Below, piece by piece: positions 34,572-43,066 of a stretch of 64,000 nucleotides of DNA (position 1 is its first letter; every line of letters starts with the position of its first letter). The position numbers and the translations under genes are program-made. The stretch comes from Prevotella vespertina (lineage in GTDB: Bacteria > Bacteroidota > Bacteroidia > Bacteroidales > Bacteroidaceae): assembly GCF_009728485.1 (NCBI RefSeq), contig NZ_VVIQ01000013.1, positions 1-64,000 on the forward strand. The letters run 5' to 3'. The notes under the pieces are model-generated. The model was not told the DNA's origin. It saw only the letters and a list, made by a program, of their open reading frames with translations, and did not search any database.

Positions 34572-35999
34572 ATGATAAAGAAATATTTATATGTATTGGC
34601 ACTATCTGCCCTTACCTTCACCTCATGTATTAAGGATGACTCTACTGCGGGGGGCGACTCTGTATCAGTGATAAGTCTTCAGAATCCTCTTGAAAGTACT
34701 TACACATTGGATCAGAACGATACTCTTAAGATCAATCCAACCGTCTTGCAGACCAATGGAGACAAACCTCTTACTTACGAATGGGAGGTTAATCATAAGC
34801 TAGTATCGAACGATTCGAAGCTAGTCTACCCTTGTAACAAGTCGGGAGAGTACAAAGCTCGCTTGCGTGTAAGCAATGGTCAGAACATTCAAATCTATGA
34901 GTTCAATGTCAATGTAGAGTATGCTTACACCAAGGGAATCTATCTCTTGGCTGATAACAACAATCAAACCATCTTGTCATACGTCCCAACTGAGGATGTA
35001 AAGAAGTCCTTCAAGTTGGATGTATTGGCTGATAACAACCCTAATGTCAGCTTTGGTGCGCCACGCTCAATGGCTTTCAGTAGGACATTCGATAGTCAGA
35101 AGGCAAACATCCTGTTCCTTGCTGCAGGCAACCCATCGAAGATTTATCAGCTAGATGGCTATGAGATGGTATCGATCTTCAATACTTCTGTTGGTGAGAA
35201 GGTCAATCAGTTAGTGGCAAGTTCGGATGATAGTCGACCCAAGGTGATGGCTATTACTGATCATAACCTCTATTCTCTTGATGTGAATTCAACCAATCTT
35301 CGAACACAGACATCACGTTTCAATGGTGCTGTCAGTGGTAACGTCACACTTGCCAATTACATGACTCCATGGTGGAGAGAGGACTTGTTCTATGCACATG
35401 GCGATGCTTACTTCGACAATTCACATGGTGCTCTTCTCACAATGGCGATTGAGAACACCTCAATACCAGCCGAGATCCTTAAAGGAACATTCTCTGGTGA
35501 CACCTTGGTAGGTATGGCTAGCATTAATAGGCAGCGCCATCTCGCCCTCATCACATGCCAGAAGAGCACGGGAACATTCTATTTCAACTATATCAACCCA
35601 GGCTATTATTCGTCTGACGCAACCAAGCGCATTGCTGCAAATGTACTATATCGTATAGCTATGCCAGCGTCAACTGGAATTGAAAATGGCTCTGTTGTGC
35701 GTTCAGCACGTAGTAAGAACATCGTTTACTACACGAAGGGTAACGCTGTATATGCACATAACGTCCTAGCAAACGGAACCTTCCCTACGGCTCCACTCAT
35801 TAGTGTTGGCAATAGCACGGAGACGATAGTTGACATGGTATTCTCCGATGATGACAACCTTATATATATAGCAACTAACGACCCATCAAGCACTATGCAG
35901 GGCAGTCTTTACTGTTATGACGCCCAGACTAATAGTCTACGTTGGTCGAAACAGCATATCACTAAGAGGATTGTGAAGGCACTATACAGAAACAAATAA
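34572..35999 (+). CDS. PKD-like family lipoprotein
   Basis: The protein has 475 residues from ATG 34572 (MIKKYLYVLALSALTF; lipobox Cys19, FTSC). A longer frame from 34539 adds eleven residues without improving the signal. The N-terminal region (DKPLTYEWEVNHKLVSNDSK, SGEYKARLRVSNGQNIQIYE) is a PKD-type immunoglobulin fold. The rest has propeller-like repeats (RSARSKNIVYYTKGNAVY, DMVFSDDDNLIYIAT). PKD-like lipoproteins of this kind commonly follow DUF4843 genes in SusC/SusD operons next to zinc proteases. Probably a surface ligand-binding protein. Confidence 0.8.
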   Translation: MIKKYLYVLALSALTFTSCIKDDSTAGGDSVSVISLQNPLESTYTLDQNDTLKINPTVLQTNGDKPLTYEWEVNHKLVSNDSKLVYPCNKSGEYKARLRVSNGQNIQIYEFNVNVEYAYTKGIYLLADNNNQTILSYVPTEDVKKSFKLDVLADNNPNVSFGAPRSMAFSRTFDSQKANILFLAAGNPSKIYQLDGYEMVSIFNTSVGEKVNQLVASSDDSRPKVMAITDHNLYSLDVNSTNLRTQTSRFNGAVSGNVTLANYMTPWWREDLFYAHGDAYFDNSHGALLTMAIENTSIPAEILKGTFSGDTLVGMASINRQRHLALITCQKSTGTFYFNYINPGYYSSDATKRIAANVLYRIAMPASTGIENGSVVRSARSKNIVYYTKGNAVYAHNVLANGTFPTAPLISVGNSTETIVDMVFSDDDNLIYIATNDPSSTMQGSLYCYDAQTNSLRWSKQHITKRIVKALYRNK

Positions 36000-36005
36000 A
36001 CATTA

Positions 36006-38558
36006 ATGATAATGAATATCTCACATTGGAAACCATTACTGGGAGGGACTTTTGCGTTCCTCCTAGTATTGCATGGTACTGTAGTTAAGGCTGATGACAA
36101 TAAGTCGAAGGACTCTTCTAAAGCCAAGAAGGAGACGAAGTACGATCGACTCTTTAAGGACAAGAAGACCGAGACAGCGCGTAGTAAGTTCATCACTGTC
36201 TACAAGCAAGACAACAAAATCTACTTTGAATTACCGCGAACACTGCTTAAGAAGCAGATGATATTAGGTGGCACGATCACGTCAACGACCGACCCTACAA
36301 CGGTGACAGTCGGTTCGACGAGTGCTAACCCAGTACTCTTTTATTTCGACATACAGGATAGCTCGGTGGTAATGAAGACCCCGAACAATGTTCTCTTTCA
36401 GTCGAATGCCTCCTCACCAGAGCTTTCTAGCGCCCTAGCACTCAACTATCGCGATGGTATCTGGCAGGGTTTTAACATCATGGCATATAACAATGACAGT
36501 ACAGCAGTAGTCTTCGACGTTACCTCCTTACTAGGGAAACCAACCAACCTACTGCCTGTTATGCCAACACGTAATGGTAAGTATTCTATCAAGGCAACGC
36601 CTAAGTCAGAGCTTTCTTTTATAAGAGGTATAAAGAGCTTTGATACTAACTTGTCCATTAATAACGACTTCTCCTATGGCGTTTCCACCTCTTTAATGTC
36701 TATGCCGGTAGGTGGTGAGCGTCCAACAACAGTAGGTGTAAGTTATAGCCTAGCCCTTGTTCCCGAGTCAGCTATGCGTCCTCGTATTATGGATTCACGC
36801 ATTGGCGTTGATTATTCTGCTCGATTAGGAATACCCGTGGAAGGGGCTGGAACTAAGAAAATCTACTATTCTCACCGTTGGAATCTTGTGCCACGTGATA
36901 AGAAAGCATACGCTAAAGGCAAACTAAGTGAGCCTGTTCAGCCTATCCGCTTCTATCTTGATAACACCTTTCCAGAGGCTTGGAAGAAACCTATCAGAGA
37001 GGGTGTTCTTGCGTGGAACAAGGCTTTTGAGAAGATTGGATATCGAAATGCAATAGAGGTGGTAGACTTCCCTAAGGATCAAGAAGACTTCGACCCAGAC
37101 AACGTGCAGTACTCTTGTATTAGGTATATCCCTAGTGGTTCTTCATCCGAACCATCGAGTGACAAGTATGTAAACCCTAATACTGGAGAGATCATGAGTG
37201 CGTCAATGTTTATCTATTCTGACGTTGAACGCTCTCTGCATAAGCGTCGTTTGGTTGAGACAGGAGCCGTTGATCCATCTGTGAGAGGCAACCGCTTGAA
37301 TGCAGCTCAGTTTGCTGAAGGGTTGAAGCTACTTGTGATGAGAGAGATGGGAAGTATGTTGGGATTGCAAGCTAACCCTGGTGCGTCATCTACTTACCCT
37401 ACTGATTCTTTGCGTAATGCACGTTTCACCACAACCATGGGACTAACGCCATCGGTTATGGATGACGTCGATTATAATTATGTGGCACAACCCACAGACC
37501 ATGGTGTACGCCTTACTCAAACCGATTTAGGCATGTATGACTATTTCACCATTGATTGGAACTATCGTTACTTCGACCCTTCTACTGTCTCTATCAACGA
37601 TGAGACAAAGACACTCGAGGCTTTCGTCGATAAGAAGATACAGAACCCTCGCTATCGTTTCTACGCTGAACGCAATGGCAAGTGGGACCCACGTGTGCAG
37701 CAAGGTGCGCTCGGCAATGACATGATTGAGACTGCCAACCTTGCCAACAAGAACTACTCTATTGTTGAATCGAACCTCTCTAAGTGGATAAAGAACGATG
37801 AGGACACGCGAATCAAGGATCAGCTCTATCTCCAGATATCACAGAATCGATACGAAGTATTCAAACATGTGCTTAGTAACGTGGGTGGTATGTACCTTAA
37901 CAACATGAAGGTTTCAAGTGGAATAGCGCAATATCAGGTCGTACCTAAGGATCTTCAGCGTCGCTCCATGCTGTGGTGTCTACAACAGGCAACCAACTTC
38001 ACCAAGTATGCTAACCGCAACTACGAGCGCAAAGGGTTCTTATCTGTTAGCTACTATGACCAGTCTTTGGAGTTCCTAGGCTATGATTTGCTTGCAGCTC
38101 GGCTTCGTGTGGCTGTTACCTCTTACTTGAATCCAAACAGCTATACGCAGAAGGAGTACTTTGATGACCTCTATGATGGTATCTTCAAGAGCGTTGCTCA
38201 AATGCGCACACCCTCTCAGAGCGAGCGAGTTCTGCAACGCACATTCATGAATTATGCGCAGAATGTAGTCTCAAAAGCCACTGGTAATGGTGGTTCTGAG
38301 GGTGGCTCAGGCAGTCGTTCGGCGTTGAAAGATGACGACATGGGCGCTACACCAGGTTTTGGAGACCCTTCACAGAATCTCGCCCCAACAGTGGATATCA
38401 CTGTAGCAGACAACTCTGAGCTTTATTTCTATAATTGTCTGGCTAAGTTAAAACCAGCTTTGGAGAAGTGCCTAAAGGCTAACTTGCCCTTAGAAGCACG
38501 CACCCACTATGAGATGTTGCTCTTCAAAGTGAACAAGACAATGGAGGTTAAGAAATGA
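36006..38558 (+). CDS. Catalytically dead DUF4953-type metalloprotease paralogue
   Basis: The 850-residue exported protein (signal peptide ending near VVKA-DD) has the DUF5118/DUF5117/DUF4953 layout of large Bacteroidetes metalloproteases. Where active members have HExxHxxGxxH, this one reads REMGSMLGLQA (residues 446-456), so all three zinc His are replaced by Arg, Ser and Ala while the Glu and Gly remain. The Met-turn is altered to SVMDDVDYNYVAQP. The rest of the fold is well conserved with the next gene (DPDNVQYSCIRYIP, NTGEIMSAS), so it is not a decaying pseudogene. A pseudo-protease that binds substrate or regulates its active neighbour is a reasonable inference. Its stop overlaps the next start (ATGA). 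Confidence 0.88.
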   Translation: MIMNISHWKPLLGGTFAFLLVLHGTVVKADDNKSKDSSKAKKETKYDRLFKDKKTETARSKFITVYKQDNKIYFELPRTLLKKQMILGGTITSTTDPTTVTVGSTSANPVLFYFDIQDSSVVMKTPNNVLFQSNASSPELSSALALNYRDGIWQGFNIMAYNNDSTAVVFDVTSLLGKPTNLLPVMPTRNGKYSIKATPKSELSFIRGIKSFDTNLSINNDFSYGVSTSLMSMPVGGERPTTVGVSYSLALVPESAMRPRIMDSRIGVDYSARLGIPVEGAGTKKIYYSHRWNLVPRDKKAYAKGKLSEPVQPIRFYLDNTFPEAWKKPIREGVLAWNKAFEKIGYRNAIEVVDFPKDQEDFDPDNVQYSCIRYIPSGSSSEPSSDKYVNPNTGEIMSASMFIYSDVERSLHKRRLVETGAVDPSVRGNRLNAAQFAEGLKLLVMREMGSMLGLQANPGASSTYPTDSLRNARFTTTMGLTPSVMDDVDYNYVAQPTDHGVRLTQTDLGMYDYFTIDWNYRYFDPSTVSINDETKTLEAFVDKKIQNPRYRFYAERNGKWDPRVQQGALGNDMIETANLANKNYSIVESNLSKWIKNDEDTRIKDQLYLQISQNRYEVFKHVLSNVGGMYLNNMKVSSGIAQYQVVPKDLQRRSMLWCLQQATNFTKYANRNYERKGFLSVSYYDQSLEFLGYDLLAARLRVAVTSYLNPNSYTQKEYFDDLYDGIFKSVAQMRTPSQSERVLQRTFMNYAQNVVSKATGNGGSEGGSGSRSALKDDDMGATPGFGDPSQNLAPTVDITVADNSELYFYNCLAKLKPALEKCLKANLPLEARTHYEMLLFKVNKTMEVKK

Positions 38559-41098
38559 GAAAACTATTCATTCCATCTAAGAGAACGGCTGCCATCAGCT
38601 TACTAGCGGTTGGCTTGCTAAGTATCTCACTCTCGGCGCAGGCTTTCCCACTCTTTAAAAAGAAGAAGAAAGATACGAAGACAACCACAACTGTGGTGAA
38701 GAAAGATGCTTACGAGCGACTCCTTACAGAACAGAAGACCGACTCTGCCCGAGGTCCTTTCGTCTCTCTCTATCGAACGGAAGAGAAACTTTACGTCGAA
38801 CTCCCCCCTTCTTCCCTCAATCGTGATATGTTGCTAGGGGCAACCATCTCGTCAGTATCTAGTCCGCAATATGCCGAATTAGGTACACGAGCAGGCTCTG
38901 TTTCTCATATCCGATTCGTTCAGAAGGATAGTTCTATCGTCATGCAGGCTGTCAATTCAGAGTTGCTTGATGCCTTACCAACGCCAATGGCAAAGGAAGC
39001 TGAGGCTACTAACTATCGTAACCTCGACCTCTATTCCTTCCCAATCAAGGCTCGTAACAAGAAAACAGGTGGTATCGTCTTCGATGCCTCATCGTTCTTC
39101 TTGCGTGAAAGTAAGTATTTCCCCGTTATCGCCAAGATAGCCGGTCCTTACAGAGTGGATGCCGAATTGAAACCCGAATGGATAAAGGTTACTGCGTTAA
39201 AGTCCTTTGAGTCCAACGCATGTATTAAGATGGAACGTAACTACGTAGCCAACATGACGGGCAATAGTGGTAGTGTGGCAATCAGCAATCAACCGGTATC
39301 CATCGGTGTTGAATTTACATTAGCTCTATTGCCAGAGGATAAGATGACGCCTCGACTTAGCGATGTCCGACTAGGTTACTTCTTAACTCCTAAGGCAATA
39401 GTTAACGATGGACTCATTGAGCATGCGAGCTTTATTAATAGGTGGCGAGTAGAGCCGAAGGACCCTGCCGCATACTTTGCAGGGAAGCTCTCAGAGCCTA
39501 AGAAGCCGATTGTTTACTATATCGACAACAACTTCCCACCGCTTTGGAAGAAGGCAATTAGGAACTCCGTTCTGCGTTGGAACGCTGCTTTTGAACGCAT
39601 AGGATTTAAGAATGTCATGCAGGTAAGGGACTTCCCAACGGATGACCCGAGCTTTGATCCAGATAATTTCAAGTACTCTTGCATACGTTACTTGCCTACT
39701 GCCACAGAGAATGCAATGGGTCCGTCATGGATTGATCCACGCACGGGTGAAATCATCACAGCCACTGTCTTGGTTTATAACGACGTGGTCAACGTCATTA
39801 ATAGTTGGCGTTTTATCCAGACAGCACAGCTCGATCCCGCTGCTCGAACGCTCAATATGCCTGATAGCATACTAGAGGCTTCGCTCGAATATATCGTTGG
39901 TCACGAGGTTGGTCATACACTCGGATTAATGCACAATATGGCTGCTTCAGCCGCTATACCTACTGACTCGTTACGCTCGGTGGACTTCACTCATAAGTAC
40001 GGCACCACAGCCTCTATCATGGACTATGCCCGTTTCAATTACGTTGCACAGCCTTCTGATAAGGGCGTATCGCTTACGCCACCTATTCTCGGCGTCTATG
40101 ACAAGTATGCCATAGAGTGGGGTTATCGTGTATTCCCTAACTCTAAAGGCTTTCGCGACGATATTAAGCCTTTGCAGGAACTTGTGGCTCGACACGAAAC
40201 CGACCCTATGTACCGTTATGGATTGCAACAGTCGCGTTATCGTTATGACCCTACTGCGATTGAGGAGGACCTTGGTAGCGATGCAATCAAGTCGAGTACC
40301 TATGGTTTGAAGAACCTTGAATACATCCTCCAGCACTTTGATGAGTGGATACCAGATGGTGAGGACGGGGCTAGAAAGGCGAAACTCTATCGTCAAATAG
40401 TGTCCCAGGCTTATGGTTACTCACGCAATGTTTATGCCTTGATAGGCGGTATCAAACTCTATCAAACGACCGAGTCTTCAGGGCTTCCACGCTATGAAGT
40501 CGTATCAAAGGAACGCCAACGTGCAGCTGCAATGTGGCTCTTGGAGGAGGCTCGAAAGTTCGGTAAACGAGGGATAACAAGTCTTGAAGATAGATTGCCA
40601 CAGGTTAATTCGCATCCTTATAAGATGTTGGCAAGTGGCATACAAGAGATGGCTATGTCTGCAACAGCACGTTTGGCACTCAGTTACTATGCCGATTCCA
40701 CATCCTATTCGCCCTTGGAATATAACGAGGATGTCTATAACAACGTATGGAGAAAGACGATTGCAGGTGAAGAGTCACTCGATGATGACGATATTGCCAT
40801 GGAGCGTTTATACGTGGAACGACTCAGGTCGAACGTTATGGAAGTGAAGCAGATGGGTAGGGTACGCAGCCTTCGCAACGACAAAGAAGACGTATCCTTC
40901 CTCGGTTTCGGAACGGGTTATGGCGATCCAGAAACGATGTGGACAGAGACCATCGACCGCACTGCTGAGTATGTGTTCCACTATGCGCAGAAGTTGAAAA
41001 CACTCCTTGCTGAGCGTATCAAGACCACGAGTAACAGTACACTCAAGTCGCAATACGAATTGATGTATGCGCGTGTTCAACGCTACATGAACGAATAA
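38555..41098 (+). CDS. DUF4953-type zinc-dependent metalloprotease
   Basis: The 847-residue secreted protein has a signal peptide (ending near SLSAQA) and the same DUF5118/DUF5117/DUF4953 order as the gene upstream. Its active site is intact: HEVGHTLGLMH at residues 450-460, then the Met-turn SIMDYARFNYVAQP, making it a metzincin-like protease. It is probably periplasmic or surface-exposed and would degrade proteins or peptides for the SusC/SusD system of the same operon. It overlaps the pseudo-protease gene by 4 bp, implying coupled translation and a possible complex. Confidence 0.9.
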   Translation: MRKLFIPSKRTAAISLLAVGLLSISLSAQAFPLFKKKKKDTKTTTTVVKKDAYERLLTEQKTDSARGPFVSLYRTEEKLYVELPPSSLNRDMLLGATISSVSSPQYAELGTRAGSVSHIRFVQKDSSIVMQAVNSELLDALPTPMAKEAEATNYRNLDLYSFPIKARNKKTGGIVFDASSFFLRESKYFPVIAKIAGPYRVDAELKPEWIKVTALKSFESNACIKMERNYVANMTGNSGSVAISNQPVSIGVEFTLALLPEDKMTPRLSDVRLGYFLTPKAIVNDGLIEHASFINRWRVEPKDPAAYFAGKLSEPKKPIVYYIDNNFPPLWKKAIRNSVLRWNAAFERIGFKNVMQVRDFPTDDPSFDPDNFKYSCIRYLPTATENAMGPSWIDPRTGEIITATVLVYNDVVNVINSWRFIQTAQLDPAARTLNMPDSILEASLEYIVGHEVGHTLGLMHNMAASAAIPTDSLRSVDFTHKYGTTASIMDYARFNYVAQPSDKGVSLTPPILGVYDKYAIEWGYRVFPNSKGFRDDIKPLQELVARHETDPMYRYGLQQSRYRYDPTAIEEDLGSDAIKSSTYGLKNLEYILQHFDEWIPDGEDGARKAKLYRQIVSQAYGYSRNVYALIGGIKLYQTTESSGLPRYEVVSKERQRAAAMWLLEEARKFGKRGITSLEDRLPQVNSHPYKMLASGIQEMAMSATARLALSYYADSTSYSPLEYNEDVYNNVWRKTIAGEESLDDDDIAMERLYVERLRSNVMEVKQMGRVRSLRNDKEDVSFLGFGTGYGDPETMWTETIDRTAEYVFHYAQKLKTLLAERIKTTSNSTLKSQYELMYARVQRYMNE

Positions 41099-41104
41099 AT
41101 CGTA

Positions 41105-41530
41105 TAGAAGGAGAGCCTCACTCACAACCTATCTACAGCCTCACCCCCGACAATAACAGGCTTACCACCAGCCTATCTACAGCCTCTCCCCCGTCCCCTC
41201 TCCGAATGGAGAGGGGCGTGAATACTGCTAGTAGGATGAGAGAGGATGGTTAACGGGAATAGAGGTAATCATATTCTAGAATTAAAGAAAACGCCCTTCT
41301 CGATTGGAGAAGGGCGTTTCTTCGTTATGAAGAGAGCCTTTCCTTGCATCAAAGAAACGCCCCCTTTATCTGCAAACAATAGTATTCACTCCCCTCTCCA
41401 TTCGGAGAGGGGTTGGGGGAGAGGCTCTTCCTTATCTGCAAACAATAGTATTCACTCCCCTCTCCATTCGGAGAGGGGCTGGGGGAGAGGCTGTAGGTGG
41501 GTTGGGGGAGAGGCTGTAGATGGACGGGAG
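41105..41530. repeat. Dispersed hairpin repeat cluster
   Basis: CCCCTCTCC/GGAGAGGGG hairpins at 41195-41216, 41391-41412 and 41457-41478 (the last two a recent direct duplication of about 66 bp), with an ACGCCCTTCTC/GAGAAGGGCGT hairpin near 41291-41319. The stretch lies directly after the protease operon and may help terminate or stabilise its transcript. Confidence 0.85.
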
Positions 41531-41578
41531 ATAGGCTGCTTCTCTCCCTTAAACAGCAAATAAGTGCAGTAAACATGA

Positions 41579-41607
41579 TTGACTTCTAGAAGATTTTTGT
41601 AACTTTG
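41579..41607 (+). promoter_or_regulatory. serS promoter
   Basis: TTG (41579-41581), 18 bp, TAACTTTG (41600-41607), about 37 bp before the serS ATG. Confidence 0.65.
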
Positions 41608-41644
41608 CTCTCAGATAAATAACAATCAAAAAGGATATAGATAT

Positions 41645-42934
41645 ATGCTTACATTAAAGCTTATAAGCGAAGAGACAGAGCGTGTCATCAAAGGATTGGA
41701 GAAGAAACACTTCTCTGGTGCACGTGAAGCAGTAGAGAAAGTATTGGAATATGACCGCTTGCGTCGTGAGACTCAGCAGAAACTTGACACCAATAAACAG
41801 CATCAGAACCAACTATCAAAGCAGATTGGTCAACTGATGAAGGACGGTAAGAAGGATGAAGCTAACAATATAAAAGAAGAGGTGGCAGAGCTTAAATCGG
41901 CCGACAAAGCACTCCAGGAGATCATGGAGAATGCCCAGAAGGAGATGACCGAGGTGCTTTTAACCATTCCAAACATCCCTAACGACGATGTTCCAGAGGG
42001 CAAGGACGCTAACGACAACGTTGTTGTTAAGGAGGGCGGAACGAAGCCTAACCTCCCAGCTGACGCCCAATGCCACTGGGATCTATTGAAGAAGTTCAAC
42101 TTAGTTGACTTCGACTTAGGTGTGAAGATAACGGGTGCTGGCTTCCCATTGTACATCGGTAAGATGGCAAGATTCCAACGTGCTCTAGAGGCATTCTTCC
42201 TTGATGAGGCACGAAAGAGCGGCTATCTTGAGGTGCAACCACCATTGGTTGTTAATCAAGACTCCGGTCTTGGCACTGGTCAGTTGCCTGATAAAGAGGG
42301 TCAGATGTACCATGCTAACCTCGATGATCTATACTTGATTCCAACGGCAGAGGTGCCTGTTACCAATATATTCCGTGATGAGATTCTTGACGAGAAAGAG
42401 CTTCCGATTAAGCGTTGTGCTTACTCTGCTTGCTTCCGTCGAGAGGCTGGTAGCTATGGAAAAGACGTGCGTGGACTGAATCGTCTACACCAGTTTGATA
42501 AGGTGGAGATCGTGCGCATTGATAAGCCAGAACACTCTTATGAGTCATTGGATGAGATGTTGAACCATGTAGAAGGTCTATTGAAAAAGCTCGAATTACC
42601 CTATCACATCCTTCGTCTCTGCGGTGGTGACATGAGCTTCACATCGGCTATCTGCTATGATTTCGAGGTATGGAGTGCAGCCCAAGAACGCTGGTTGGAG
42701 GTGTCAAGTGTATCTAACTTCGAGAGTTACCAAGCGAATCGTTTGCATTGTCGTTACCGTCATGCAGAGGATAAGAAGATAGAGTTGTGCCACACACTGA
42801 ATGGTTCGGCACTTGCCTTACCACGCATTGTTGCGGCAATCATAGAGAACAATCAAACCCCAGAGGGTATACGTGTTCCGAAGGTGCTCGTACCTTATTG
42901 CGGCTTTGAAATGCTCGACGATAAGATGGACTAA
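41645..42934 (+). CDS. serS: Seryl-tRNA synthetase
   Basis: The 429-residue class II synthetase charges tRNA-Ser. The N-terminal coiled-coil arm (about residues 25-105) is rich in Lys/Glu/Gln. The class II core shows GAGFPLYIGKMARFQRALEA, the motif 2 region YSACFRREAGSYGKDVRGL, CGGDMSFTSA, EVSSVSNFESYQANRL and motif 3 NGSALALPRIVAAIIENNQ. The length is typical. It is monocistronic by position, with a repeat cluster upstream. Confidence 0.98.
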   Translation: MLTLKLISEETERVIKGLEKKHFSGAREAVEKVLEYDRLRRETQQKLDTNKQHQNQLSKQIGQLMKDGKKDEANNIKEEVAELKSADKALQEIMENAQKEMTEVLLTIPNIPNDDVPEGKDANDNVVVKEGGTKPNLPADAQCHWDLLKKFNLVDFDLGVKITGAGFPLYIGKMARFQRALEAFFLDEARKSGYLEVQPPLVVNQDSGLGTGQLPDKEGQMYHANLDDLYLIPTAEVPVTNIFRDEILDEKELPIKRCAYSACFRREAGSYGKDVRGLNRLHQFDKVEIVRIDKPEHSYESLDEMLNHVEGLLKKLELPYHILRLCGGDMSFTSAICYDFEVWSAAQERWLEVSSVSNFESYQANRLHCRYRHAEDKKIELCHTLNGSALALPRIVAAIIENNQTPEGIRVPKVLVPYCGFEMLDDKMD

Positions 42935-43014
42935 GCCTTAGCCCACTAATACGGAACAACGAACAAGACATAACCTAACAATCAACCTTTTAACAAAACT
43001 CATCCCTCGTGGAT

Positions 43015-43056
43015 CCTAATCCCCCCTCTCCAAGCGGAGAGGGGACGTGGATGAGC
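43015..43056. repeat. Single hairpin repeat between serS and the oxidoreductase
   Basis: CCCCTCTCC/GGAGAGGGG with an AAGC centre at 43023-43044, flanked by GTGGATC/ GTGGATG strings. It ends about 20 bp before the next ATG and could influence translation there. Confidence 0.7.
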
Positions 43057-43066
43057 CCTTTAGACT

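Noticed and set aside
36006..38558. First metalloprotease paralogue as a decaying pseudogene
   Set aside because: The frame is full length, the signal peptide and most motifs are intact, and it is translationally coupled to the next gene; only the zinc site is changed.
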